Origin: Ulva prolifera
Lineage: Eukaryota; Chlorophyta; Ulvophyceae; Ulvales; Ulvaceae
Assembly: GCA_023078555.1 (NCBI GenBank)
Contig: CM041199.1
Span: forward strand, 7,321,315-7,385,314
Length of the DNA stretch: 64,000 bases
Direction of reading: 5' to 3'
Part shown: positions 34,701 to 44,828 of the stretch, one piece after another
Numbering within the stretch: the first letter of the stretch is position 1
How the letters are laid out: each line of letters begins with the position of its first letter
Translations under genes and position numbers: made by a program
The notes under the pieces: generated by a model
Told to the model about the DNA's origin: nothing
The model's database searches: none
Seen by the model: only the letters and a program-made list of their open reading frames with translations

Positions 34701-36195
34701 AGCATCTCTGCCTCAGCTTTTCAAGAACCTGCCCAGCGCCATGGCCCTGAAGCACATTGACATCAGTGGGTGTTCAGAACTGTCGTCACTGCCGCGTCAG
34801 ATTGGAAACTGCAGCTATCTGACATGCCTCAACCTCCGCGGATGCTCCGGACTTGGTTCTGACGCCCAGAAGGCGGCCATTCCCAACAGCATTGCCTCCT
34901 GTGCTGAGCTGGTGTGCCTTGACCTCACTCAGTGCAAAAGCCTGCAGACTCTGCCAGATGCCATCTCCAGCTGCACAAAGCTCAAGTATCTGCACCTGTG
35001 GGGATGTTCGAGCCTGACAGGTCTTCCAGGCAGCCTGGGCGCCAACAGCGAGCTTGTGCATGTCAGCCTCGGCAAGCATACACAGCTCAGTGACGTCCCA
35101 GAGTGCATCAGCAGGCACACCACCCTGGCTCGCCTCACCATCAGCGATTTCTCGAGCCTTCCCAGTCATGCTTTCTCAAATGCTGATCCAGCGGCCGGTG
35201 CTGCACAGAGCGGTTGTCTGACACGCCTCGATCTCCACCGCTGTGGTGGACTGCCTTGGCTCAATCACGGTTGTAGAAGGTACAGCAACCTCGTGCACCT
35301 CCAGGCTGAAGCATGCTCAGGCGAACGCTTCACACTGCCGCCCTGCGTCCACCTGACGCACCTCACGCTTGAAGCTTGCCCCAACCTGCAAGAGCTGCCA
35401 TCGTCCATCATCAGCTGCACGCAGCTGGCGCACCTTGCCCTACACGGTTGCTCGAAACTGACATGTTTGCCAGCTAGCATTGGGAGCTGCACGCAGCTGA
35501 CACACCTCAATCTCAGAGGTTGTTCACTTCTGTCGGAGCTGCCACAGACCATCTGTGACTGCAGTGAGCTGGCGCATCTGTGCCTTCAGGAGTGCAGCAG
35601 CCTAGCTACCCTACCACAAGAATTCAGCAGATGCAGCCAGCTCACCCACCTGGACTTGAGCATGTGTACCGCACTGACGCTGCCGCCCACACCAGACATA
35701 ATTGAATGTGGCAATCAGCTGGTGGATCTAAGTCTCCATGGGTGGTCTCATGATATGGCCACCCGGCTGCCGCCCACACAAGACATCATCGGCTGTGGCA
35801 ATCAGCTGGCGTATCTCAGCCTGCACGGGTGGTCTCAAGCCACCGCTCTGCCAACATGCATCGCCAGCTGTGTCCATGTGACGCATCTAGACCTGAGCCA
35901 GTGCCCGAAAGTGACACAGCTGCCCGATGGCATAGGCAACTGCATGCTGGTAAGCCAGCTGAGCTTCCAGGGCTGCGCCAGCATCACGCATCTGCCAGAG
36001 AGCATCGGGCGGTGCATCCACCTGATCTCTCTTGATATCAAAAAGTGTTGCAGTCTCAAGGAACTGCCAGATGCGCTCAAGGACTGCAAGGCCCTGTCCA
36101 AAGTTGACCTTGAGCCGTTCAATATCACAAACCTGAAAGGCTTCGAGGGCCTGCCTTGGGCACGGGATTACGCATGGACGTTTATCCAGCCTTAG
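31783..36195 (+). CDS. Large NB-ARC-LRR protein with MLKL/HeLo-like N-terminus (NLR2)
   Basis: Single uninterrupted frame of 1,470 codons from ATG 31783 (second ATG at 31807). Residues about 30-170 carry a Gly/Pro-containing hydrophobic segment (GVPIVGDVVGWG), then WVQAAIKYRGECRQLSEML and further amphipathic helices. This is the pattern of MLKL/Cbl-like and fungal HeLo-type four-helix bundles, and it differs from the N-terminus of NLR1 and NLR3. P-loop GMPGIGKTA lies near 224. Directly after the P-loop helix, residues 241-407 are 24 repeats of ARTTTGG/A/P. The fold resumes with NKVWLTVG. Kinase-2 is LLVLDNVW near 477 (Asn for the second Asp), RNBS-B LIVTTRQRS near 509, CGGNPKAV near 589, and an MHD-position MHPILHRIA near 710. 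About 26 LRRs run from 793 to the end. It is likely an immune or self-recognition switch, but the repeat insertion may impair or tune nucleotide binding. Confidence 0.85.
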   Translation: MHSGRKAEMQRSDFETVYMRTAIAGNSAVGKVVTNTIGVPIVGDVVGWGVENSMNFFVEWVQAAIKYRGECRQLSEMLHWPQLQQGLIDLDQVTDFPEHQVYRFTYHHACEVVAEFNFVLAQHKACIEEGGRMKAWEVLTGSFESLFDARKAMKASLLSLYSFDEHLKFSGHKATGTFTAKVSNPPKLVCDAPELPKHFVQHGADLVPDITNLLRTFRNVGIVGMPGIGKTAVARAVYERARTTTGGARTATRGARTTTGARTTTGGAHTMPRGARTTTGAARTTTGAARTTTGAARTTTGPARTATGGARTMPRGARTTTGGARTTTGGARTTTGGARTTTGAAHTATGPARTTTGGARTTTGAARTTTGAARTTTGPARTTTGPARTTTGGARTTTGPARTTTGGAFKFANKVWLTVGFDADGGQSSTCMLQPLKSAIKQISGKGSMCSEPQKARIELERLVAEKRQDPDWSVLLVLDNVWDSTAIATLNFATLAYGEAAPAACSRLIVTTRQRSTLAYGPRPRQGFAEPLRSLHVIEVPRLHKQHAHCLFHHTAHEHNLEDMQAGKLHPGDMNFWPEVRAQMLLECGGNPKAVLHVAHRVRLSDPEDWQRDLKEYRATAMAGEDDVSVSCEHSLNALPESVRECFVAFAAFRPDEWVPEADVVHLFATRAPLHTAASVQAAACKLQELVQCSLVNMRADAEGMMFSMHPILHRIAVRKARAVRGLANSHHFEVSNVKVNNVQCLSINHELHSNLLADVLEPYHGKGSKLHVCVISCVKDGAPPTKWPPRLRYLHLRGGPAKSSKQAGEHYVLSSAGLSSAGQRRSSTGSAIANLLVLNSLNLAGSIASDAPLRCFLPAGQLRHLDLSGCGGLESLPESIGLCFWLMHLNLSRCTKLNGLPELQACIHLEVLDLSECAGLTSLRTGIKGNRALKQLNLRGCSHSQLQLSPEVRACSNLIELNLSGLSGSGQASLPQLFKNLPSAMALKHIDISGCSELSSLPRQIGNCSYLTCLNLRGCSGLGSDAQKAAIPNSIASCAELVCLDLTQCKSLQTLPDAISSCTKLKYLHLWGCSSLTGLPGSLGANSELVHVSLGKHTQLSDVPECISRHTTLARLTISDFSSLPSHAFSNADPAAGAAQSGCLTRLDLHRCGGLPWLNHGCRRYSNLVHLQAEACSGERFTLPPCVHLTHLTLEACPNLQELPSSIISCTQLAHLALHGCSKLTCLPASIGSCTQLTHLNLRGCSLLSELPQTICDCSELAHLCLQECSSLATLPQEFSRCSQLTHLDLSMCTALTLPPTPDIIECGNQLVDLSLHGWSHDMATRLPPTQDIIGCGNQLAYLSLHGWSQATALPTCIASCVHVTHLDLSQCPKVTQLPDGIGNCMLVSQLSFQGCASITHLPESIGRCIHLISLDIKKCCSLKELPDALKDCKALSKVDLEPFNITNLKGFEGLPWARDYAWTFIQP
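32503..33003 (+). repeat. In-frame 21-bp minisatellite inside the NB-ARC domain
   Basis: Twenty-four tandem units encoding ARTTTGG with variants ending A or P, plus ARTATRG/ARTATGG, AHTMPRG/ARTMPRG and AHTATGP. One unit is a codon short (total 501 nt). The unit length is a multiple of three, so all frames stay open on both strands. Variant units recur in a pattern (the MPRG and ATG types each occur in both halves), indicating larger-scale duplication within the array. G+C is extreme. Confidence 0.95.
35679..35835 (+). repeat. Tandem duplication of one LRR unit
   Basis: Two copies, about 87 bp apart, begin CTGCCGCCCACAC and encode PPTPDIIECGNQ and PPTQDIIGCGNQ, each followed by an LSLHGWS block. 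The two LRRs are much closer to each other than to their neighbours, so this is a recent in-frame repeat gain within NLR2. Confidence 0.85.
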
Positions 36196-37925
36196 CATGC
36201 ACAGATGTTTGTGGCAATGCCAAGTTTGGGTGGTCTCAGCTTGATACCTGGTGTGACCTTATGACTGATGACAATCGTGCCACAGCAACTGTGCTGTCTG
36301 TCCCATGCACCACCCCAAACACATTCAGTATCCAGCATGCATGCTGTCCAAATACACTACAAATTGCTCAGAATGTCATGGCATACATGTTTCTGTGATG
36401 CAGGTTCGGGACCAATGTGCTGCAAGCTGTGTGAATGATATCTCCTGTGATGAAGTTTCTAAACATGATAGTCAAGTAGCTGTGGTACCATTGTTTGTTG
36501 CCTGCAGTGAAGTGTTGGAAGATGCCCCAGCTATGCAACTTCATAACTGCCCACAACCATCAATCCATTATGCAGTTGCACAATGCCTTCACATGCTCGC
36601 CACCACGGCATCACTGATGTCCACAGGCGCTTGTACGGCAGATTTTTTTTTAAATATTATGCAGCCAGGGGACAGCATGCACTGCATTTGTTGGGTATAG
36701 ACTACATGTAAGATGTTAAATTGATCATCTGTGCAGCACAGAACGTGTGGAGTTTGCCAATATTTGAAACGTCAGTCCAGGCATTGCAACAACCGTCTCC
36801 GTCAACAGCTAGACAAGTGTTCTCAAACAAACGTCATCATGATAGCCACACTCTGACTGATGTGTCATATCATTGACACATGCCATGGAGCAGCGGTTTG
36901 CTGGCACTTAGTATGTGAGGCCTGCCAACCTGTTTAGCTTGGCTTTCTTACATACAGTTGGGTTCAAAAATGTGACACACACATCAATATCGAACAGCAA
37001 TCTGCTTACAGAAGACAACCTGTTGCAGGCTGACACACATGGTTCAGCGTGCGAGCTCACCCATTCCATGACGTCTTGGACCAAAAACAGCTGCTTTTTC
37101 ACACATCTAGGCTGATGCCAACAACCTCCGACTGGAAGCACTGCACAAGAGGCAGGTAGAAAATTGCAATCACATAGGCTCAAGGGGACGCAGATGTGCA
37201 ACTGGTGTATCCAAGATGGTCTCAACAGCCAAAACGGACAGGGGCGATAAGCTCACAAGTCACTCACAAGTCAGAAGTGACCAGCGGTGCATTCCAAAAG
37301 CTGGCAACACCAGGAGCACCAGCAATGCCAGCAGCCAACGGGTGGTCCAAGGCCATCTGCTGCCATTAAGCTGCTTTCCTGCACCTCGCGGCCTGTCAGG
37401 CGAAACTTGGCAGCAGAAGCCACGTAGATTATCAGATGCATGTGGAAGCATGATTCATCGCATTGAGACAGCACATCCAGACTGATGCCAGCAGGCACAA
37501 GCAAGGCAATGCAGCCAAACCACAGTTCAAAACAGATAACAGAAGATAGTGACATTGACTTGCAGAAGTTGTTCCAGGTCTCATCTAGCACTGTGGTTTT
37601 GAAGCGTTTCTTGACCTATTTGACAATATGTCAGCGAGCCTGTGTCTCAATGCAAGTTTGCTAGATGCAGTGAGATAATGAACAGGTGCAGGTGTAGCCA
37701 TTCCAGGCTGTACTTGAGTGTATCCTTGGTTGCAGTTGACAAAATGGGCAAACACAAATGTTGCATTAAGTAAACTTGCTCGAACACGGACTGGTCTAGT
37801 ATGCGAAACACCTGCAGACGTTTCAGTCTGAAGGCGTGACTGATGAAGTGGCATCACCCACCAAGATGTGACATGGTCAACAGTTGTGCCACCGATTGGC
37901 AAGTTGACAGCCTCTTGTGCAAGCT

Positions 37926-37964
37926 GAATGAATGAATGAATGAGCAATGAATGAATGAATGAGC
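37926..37964 (+). repeat. (AATG)n microsatellite
   Basis: Imperfect AATG repeat interrupted by GAGC: two blocks of about four units each. Confidence 0.9.
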
Positions 37965-39989
37965 AACAGCGACATGTGGGATTTGCATGGGCGGCTGCCT
38001 GACTGGACGTTAGGCAAAATGTGGCATTGCAGACGTCAGTTCGCATAGACCTTGTGTTCCTGAAAAATGGTTATTGTTCGACGCAGCAGCGGCAGCACAG
38101 CCCGCTTCAATGCCACACCTGCGGGGCTGTCGCACAAACGCCCTGACGATAGCACCCTACTGCCTCGACTCGCAACAAGAGCCTTGCGTTGCAGCTCTTG
38201 GATACCTTGCAGGGACGATCGTCTCCAGGCGTGGGCTGTGTACGACGACGACAGGCGGCAGGAGACAAGGCCATGGCTGCTCAATATCGTGCCGCTTGTC
38301 TTGATAACTTTGCATCAACGGTGCGCGGCGCGCTGCTGCCGCTCCTACGTCCGCGCCAAAATGCATTTTGCACGCTGGCACCACCCCGAGGCCGTACTAT
38401 CTCCATCCGATCCAGTCCAAACCTAGAGATATGGATCTACATCAAAGAACTTTTTTGGAGGATGAACAGTACTTAGGTCCACTGTGTCCGCGCGGCGAAA
38501 ATGATCGCGATCATGACGAACTGCCTTGAAGTCCTCGTCTTCAAGGAGCCATGCGTGCTTCAGTACGCTGCTTGATAAGGCATGATGATATTCCGGTATA
38601 GTAGCGACTCCAATATGGCACTCTGAGGAGAAACAAGTGTAAGCATGTTCTGACCGAGACGTGCAGACAGGCAATGACGCCACCGGAACAAGAATTGTGC
38701 AAGCGTGAATGTCGATCCTTGAGATTCTGAAGGGCTTCAGTGCAACGATCATTGCGCCCCAGCAAACGCATGTCCATTTTCACTCTTCTGCAGAGCTGTG
38801 CAAGGATCCTGATGTTGCAACATGCATGTAGACACGATGAGTGGTATCTGCCACTCTCTGGAGACGCAGACACGTTGAAGTGCAACATGTGACAACATGC
38901 CACCATTGATTATACGAAAGTGTTCCTGGGTAGCGAGAATGATCAAATCTAGAACATTTGTGTTTTTCTCGCAGGCTGCAGCTCGATGCGGCCTGGCGTA
39001 TAGCCGATATTACCCGAGCACGAAAAACCAAATGATATCTTGCGCTGCAGGTGCTCGTCATCGACAACGTTCAAACGATTCATCAGATTTCAGGCTGGCC
39101 GTGTCTAGTTGCGATGCAACGAGCGAGGTGCATGCAGCAGGCGCCTGCGCATTCGCATGGATGCGCTGAACATTTTAGGGCTTGGAGTAGGTGGAATGAA
39201 TAGTTCCTGAATCAGTGTAGCTTGTGCAAAAGCTTGTTGTTCTCATTACGGTGGGGTGGAGCTATCACCGAGCGAACCTCAACATCGTGGCACCACCGCC
39301 CATGGTCTGCAGACAATCCCAATGCAAACAACTGGGGTGCCAGTACATCCGGGCAACTGGGGTGCCAATGCGCCGGATGTGCTCCCACAGTGCGCCGTGT
39401 GGCCGGAGGGGTTGTTGTTGGAGACGTGCTTGCAGAGAGCTTGATGATCAATCTGCTGGCAATTTGTACAGCTTTAAAACACGCGGCTGCAGAAACATCT
39501 GTGATCATGGCTAGGTGCCACCAGTGGCTGAGAAGCGGATCACGTCACCTTTGCACTGGAAGGACATCTCAGCGGCTTCTTACATCGGCATCTCAGCCAC
39601 ACTAGCGCATCCTGACGACAACACATGCGTACACCGAAGCACATGTACACCGCACCTATACACACACCAGTTCAGCACCAAAACCAACCTTGACGGATCA
39701 GCTCGCAGATGCCCCAAAAGCCACAGCACAAACGACAGCACATCCCAGGAATGCAGGCGCTCCCAGCGGCAGGAACTGAGGCGTCACAAGGTGCAACTGA
39801 TGCGCCTTGTGGCGCTGACTAAGCAGTGACGTAAAGCAACAGTCCAGACACATGTGCAGCCAGGGCATGGACGGCCAATCATCTCAGTTGAAAACGTGAG
39901 ATGCTGTACTGGTACACCCACTCCAGGGGTTAGGGGTTAGGGCAACACAGTCGTGGCACACCTAGGCCTGCCAGCCAGGCGGAAAAATG

Positions 39990-40017
39990 CCCCCCCCCCC
40001 CCCCCCCCCCCCCCCCC
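39990..40017 (-). repeat. Poly(C) tract, 28 nt
   Basis: A run of 28 C, the longest homopolymer in the window, followed by ACCCCCCGGGGGGCGG. On the opposite strand it is poly(G). Confidence 0.9.
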
Positions 40018-40562
40018 ACCCCCCGGGGGGCGGCGTCGCAGTGCAGAAGGCCCCATCCCTCGGCACTCCTCCCTCACCCATGCACCTAGGTATCGTCAGT
40101 CCTATCCCTGCACTTCCGCGTACCGCTCTCAACTCTCCCAGCCATACTAGTAGGCACGAGCTGCCCCGCGCACGACACTCCGATCCCGTGCAGTGCAGCC
40201 ACTGACTGCGCGGCGGGCCGGAGACTCCCCAGACTGACTTGGAGGACCCTGCAACCGTTCAGAGTTGACTCGGATCCGGATGCCAGCTGGCGGAGCTCCG
40301 TAGGGCTGCTCGCTGCTCAGGCCTGGTGGTCACGAGGGCGAGACCTTGCATGACGGGACCGTGAGCCCCAGAAACACATTACCTCGGCGGCGTGCCAGCG
40401 TTGGACTTGGCCGACGCATGGGCGAGGTGATTTTGAGCCTGGCGGTGATCAATGGCGGCCGCGGCAATGGATTCAGTTGCCTTGTTGTGCAAGAGCGAAT
40501 CTCCTGTGGGAGCTGCCCTGGGCCCGGTGCACTGCAAGGCCTGTATGAATGCGTGTGCGAGA

Positions 40563-40950
40563 GTACTGTAGTGTGTTACAAGGACATAGGCAGCAAGGCG
40601 GGCATCACCGCGAAAGAAGCCAACAGACGAAGCAAACACCCAGACACCCACGCACGCGGCACCCACCATGCCCATAAAACCCATCACCGGCGCAACAAAC
40701 GACACAGACCCGCAGACCGCCAAGAACACACCCACACACCCATACACGCACGCACAAACCCCCCGGCCCACAGCTTAGTCCATACACACCAACACAACCG
40801 CCGACACCACAACGCCCGCCGCCGTACTGTAGTGTGTTGGAAGGACAATGGCGACGAGGCAGGTGACCCCGCGGACACTGCAAGCATTGAGCTCAAAGAG
40901 TATTACAAAAGAGTGAACGGGAGAAAACAAACACTGCAACCGAACCTCAG
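40563..40950 (+). repeat. Dispersed repeats R1 (two copies) and R2 (one copy)
   Basis: GTACTGTAGTGTGTT occurs at about 40563 and again near 40824. Each is followed by (AC/GG)AAGGACA and a GC-rich stretch. The first copy extends about 170 nt with CA-rich sequence (to about 40745) and matches 50344-50512. After the second copy, at 40903-40950, comes a partial R2 unit (AAAGAGTGAACGGGAGAAA). The association of R1 and R2 suggests parts of one element family. Confidence 0.75.
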
Positions 40951-41100
40951 CATTGAGCTCAATGCCTTCAGAAGTGCAGAAACAGGTTTATCACGGCAGC
41001 ACACCGGCACCGCACCCCCACCCGAACCTACATCGACCATGCCACATTCATGTACTTATCGCCTACATAGGTGCCATGACAACCCGAGTCGAGCAACGAT

Positions 41101-41156
41101 TCGACCCGCCATTGGCGCGCCAATCGAATCGACCCGCCATTGGCGCGCCAAACGAT
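41101..41156 (+). repeat. Two 28-bp direct repeats each holding a 12-bp palindrome
   Basis: TCGACCCGCCATTGGCGCG recurs with 28-bp spacing. Each unit contains the perfect palindrome TTGGCGCGCCAA (41112-41123 and 41140-41151). The palindrome resembles paired E2F-type TTSGCGC half sites, but no adjacent gene was recognised, so a regulatory role is only a possibility. Confidence 0.8.
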
Positions 41157-41587
41157 ATCGCGATGCCGATCGGCACACTGTCGCATGCATGTTCATCGCG
41201 AATTTCCCCGCGAGGAGCGCGAATCGGCACGCGTCGATTGCTTGACTCACGCAAATGTCTGATGAGGCCCGTTGGCACGGCCGGAACTAGTCACCACTGT
41301 CTGTGATCACGTACTAGCATCATTCAGTCAACTGTCTACCTCGATAGTGCACGCCCCGGGAGGCCTTGCCAGCTGCGTCCGCATGCGGCTGCATCCGGCA
41401 ACTTGGCGGCAAAGTTGGTTGACCATCTGCAAGTCTACGGACTGTCAGTTCACAGCAATGATAGGTTCATTGATAACGTCCGCACGACGTTGCGGCCAGC
41501 TGAAACACACCGTACATATGTATATGCTTTGTACATATGCTGCATCGGGTCGAATTGTGGAGAAGCGGCGTGTATGTACAAGCATCA

Positions 41588-41645
41588 CAGTGTGTGTTAC
41601 AGGGAAAAAGCAAGCACGGCAGGTAGCACCGCGCGCAACAACCAG
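41588..41645 (+). repeat. Dispersed repeat R1 copy
   Basis: The stretch reads GTGTGTTACAGGGAAAAAGC and then GGCAGGTAGCACCGC, ending in CAACAACCAGGAACCG. It is closest to the copies at 57261 and 59508. Confidence 0.75.
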
Positions 41646-43609
41646 GAACCGCGTCACAGTGCACCGCTGCGGCCGTTAATTTTGCGGCAATTGTTGCAAC
41701 ATGTGTGTAAAGCCTTTGCCACGTCCCCAGCATCATCCAATCACCCAACGACCTCTCGGCGTCAACTACTTTACGATGCTGACACGATTGTTTAGCGAGC
41801 GGGCCGCAGAGCGGTCCAGCGTTTTGTACACAATGTTGACGCAGCGGCTGCGGCCCGTCCATGTTCACTCCATAGATCCATGAACAGCAGCTCGGCTCAT
41901 GTGGACAAGAAATTTGCAGCAGCTGAGATCTGCCCATATTCTTAGCTTGAACACAAACAAGGTGTCCTAGGCTGGCACCTATCACGCATTCCGTGCAAAC
42001 TGCCTGAGGATCGATGATACCAGCGGCGCTGTTTGCCCCGGTGCATCGATCGACAGTCCCTGACCAAACGAAGCAGAAGGTGCGGTTTATTGTTGAGATG
42101 CGCCACCACATGTTTCCCATCTCTTGTTCGCGAGCTCGCGGATGAGGTGGGGCTTGCACGCCAACGACAGCCCTGCGTTTTGCGCGTTCGTATGTTCTGC
42201 TCTTCAGCGAGGCTCTCAAACCAGCACATGCTGGCCGCTATTTCACATGGCGCTCTATATTCTATTCTGGGAGTCAGGAGTTCGGTCTGTACCCGAGCTC
42301 CTCAGGTGCTCGTGGTATTTTTTTTTTGCAAGCGTGTTCGTGCCCTGCAGCTGAGCGCTCGCGTGTGGTTGCCTGCGGCTCACGGGCTGGCGATACCTTC
42401 CAAAGAATAGTCTGTCTTGATCTCCTCTTCGCATTACTGTAGCGTCGCGGTGCCTATGCATACCGGGACAACTGGCGTAAACGCTGGGGTATCACATTAG
42501 CCAGCCACTCCTTCTGGTCGGTATCTCGCTAGACAATTGTTTTGAAATACTGCTGAGCTCGTCTATTGCAATCTGTCAGCTAAGGTGCCGATCGTAAGCC
42601 TCTACACGCGATGCATACCTTCTGCAACACAGTACCTTGTTGAACACGCTGCAGAAAATGCCGTTTACGATTAGTGACCAGCCGAATCCAATGCTGTCCA
42701 TGATTGATGCGTTATAACTGTGCAGTGAGTGCTGCTCTGGTCTGTGCATGCAATGTGAAGCACACATATGTCCACCAGCCTGGTCTGCTGATGCATGATG
42801 TGCAATGTCCAGCCTGATCACGAGATGGGCTGGAGCCAGAGCAATATTTTCATGAACTGCCAGGCATCCCGTTGCTGTGCGCCATGGGCACGCGCTGGCT
42901 CTTCCCACTGCTGTTTCGCCTGAAGTGCAGCCGCTGAACCCGCTGAACCCGCTGAACTCGTTCCACTCACACTGACTGGTGCACTCAATGAGCAAAGACC
43001 AATTTCGGGTCATTTGCACCACCATAACGCGGCCCCTCTTTTTTCATCTCACAAAACATGGGGGTGCCGTGCAGTTGATCATGAAGCCTGAACAGCTGCA
43101 TCTGCAACTTGAGCATTGCAATGGCGATCGCTGCATAAGCGCGACCCACAAGGGCCTGTCATCGACTGGAAATTCGCTGCAGAGGCTTGATTGGTCAGCA
43201 GTCACTGGGTGGAGAGAACGTACACATCATGCTGGCTGTCGGTACGGCCTTCTCACGCAAACCGCAGTGCCTTCGTCCTTTCACGATGCCATGGCAAGTG
43301 AACGATCCCTTGACTCTCAATCCTCTACCATTCCTGCCTCAACACATGCAGTGCTCGAGGCCGCCACATAAGTGCGGCTGCCTTCTCATCTCTGGCAGGG
43401 ACAATGCAGGTTGTTCCCACAACCTGTTGTGAGCTCCTTTGACATACTTTTGTGCATAGGACAGAATATAATACGTGGCGCACATCACACAGAGATGCCC
43501 ACGCTTTTTACGTGTCCCGACCAACACAGAACCTGGCGCATGCCACGTCTTCTATGCACAGAGTGTCGGTCATGTGTCGTTGTTTGGCGATGCACACACG
43601 TGTCGAGGC
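41646..43609. other. Spacer, nothing recognised
   Basis: About 2 kb with short frames on both strands. The minus-strand frame 43025-42576 (149 codons) contains a Ser/Gly-rich patch repeated as GFSGFSG from a 9-bp repeat, but no domain. No gene call is made. Confidence 0.5.
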
Positions 43610-44025
43610 AGATGTGTAAAGTAAAGTGAAGTAAATCTGAATTTACTGAGCCGTATCGTATTGGACATTGACAACATCGAGTGAACGTGAATGTGTGCTT
43701 GATCAGCTGAGGTTGCCTGGCTCGTAGCTTGCCGGCCTGTCTGGTGCTGTATATAAAGTAATGTAAATGTAAATTTTCTGAGCCGTATCCTATTGGACAT
43801 TGACAACTCCGAATTAACGGGACCACATATGCCGAAGGGGTAAACCACCTGGAACCCCCCCTCAGACGACCGTACGCAACTCACAGGGCCTCCTCCTGTG
43901 CTAAGCGAGGTGGTCACGTACGGCCGTTTCGATTCCCCAACGCGCACGCAGAATCGAACCCACGACCTCCTGAAACGGAGGGGGTAGCTTTTAATCCGTC
44001 CTCAACCCATTGGACCCTATATAAG
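43610..44025 (-). mobile_element. tRNA-related SINE-like element
   Basis: Read on the minus strand from about 44025: a head with an RNA polymerase III B-box match (GGTTCGATTC, near 43950) and an A-box-like GGGTTGAGGACGG about 35 nt upstream; then a body in which the words CCGTACGTGACC and CGTACGGTCG occur; then a tail with TGTCCAATAGGATACGGCTC and a TTTACATTTACATTACTTTA-like end. The tail is present twice in tandem (43745-43835 and 43610-43690), and a third tail copy is inverted at 16970-17050. The head does not fold into a good tRNA (the T stem and acceptor stem are mismatched), so it is a tRNA relic, not a tRNA gene. Confidence 0.55.
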
Positions 44026-44828
44026 AACACGTATGCATATCAGCATTGCTCCTGCAGCTGGTCAATAGGGCCCCATGTTGTCACTGCAATGAAGGACTGC
44101 CTGGGTACTTGCATGATGTATATGTTCGTCTGTGTGGGTATATTGGTGTGGTCAGCCCAGGCCTGCATGCATGCGCTTTGTATACGTAGATGCTCATCCT
44201 GTACATGTGGTGATTGTGGTTGCATGCATTGCATTGTGGCAGTCTCCTTACTGCTGACAGCCTAGATCAGTGTCAGGCCAGGCGCTGACCTTGTCACCGG
44301 TACAGTGGTGTCCATAAGCCGCGTGCGTCGCCGGAATCCGTGATGAAATCCATCAATCCGCAAGAAGGGAAAACAATGGTACCTTTTGCGGCGCCACAAC
44401 TTCAAGTTGTGGTCATCCATGAATGAGATCTGTGATTCCGGCAGAGTCACAAGTGCATATACTAAAATTCTCCAGAGATGAATGTGACTCTGTGCACTTG
44501 TTATTTTCCCGGAATTGGCAAAGTTTGTCTGTGATCCTCAAAGACATATTGTTGAACTATCACACCTGGTGACCGCCCGTACTGCAGGCAGGGGTCTGCC
44601 CAGAGTCATCGTGCCGTTAGAGTGACGCCGGGGCTGCTCATCCTCCCTGTTCCTCTCTAGATCTGGCATAAGTGCAACATATCCCAAGTCTTGCAAATGG
44701 ATGTGTGACCTGGCTGTTGGGTCATTGTCGCCATCACCTTGTGGTGCTTTTGCAGGTCTAAACGTCTAGGCCCTTGATCGAAATCAGCGATTCCATATTT
44801 CCTCCCCTCCCCCTAAACATCAACGTCC
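44026..44828. other. Upstream region of NLR3
   Basis: About 800 nt without a recognised gene. It should contain the promoter and 5' UTR of NLR3. A pyrimidine-rich stretch (TTCCTCCCCTCCCCCTAAAC) lies immediately before the ATG at 44829. No specific motif can be supported. Confidence 0.5.

Larger units (their letters stand above)
36196..40560. other. Spacer downstream of NLR2, no recognised gene
   Basis: About 4.4 kb with short frames only. Visible structure: a TGTAA polyadenylation-type signal near 36705, an AATG tetranucleotide repeat at 37926-37964, a GGGGTTAGGGGTTAGGG patch near 39928-39945, and a run of 28 C at 39990-40017. None of the short frames shows a domain. Confidence 0.5.

Noticed and set aside
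39928..39945. Telomere-like GGGGTTAGGGGTTAGGG
   Set aside because: Only about two units and not the TTTAGGG type expected in most green algae; too short for an interstitial telomere claim.
43940..44020. Possible tRNA gene on the minus strand
   Set aside because: The B-box is good, but T-stem, acceptor and anticodon arms do not pair; it is kept as a tRNA-related repeat head instead.
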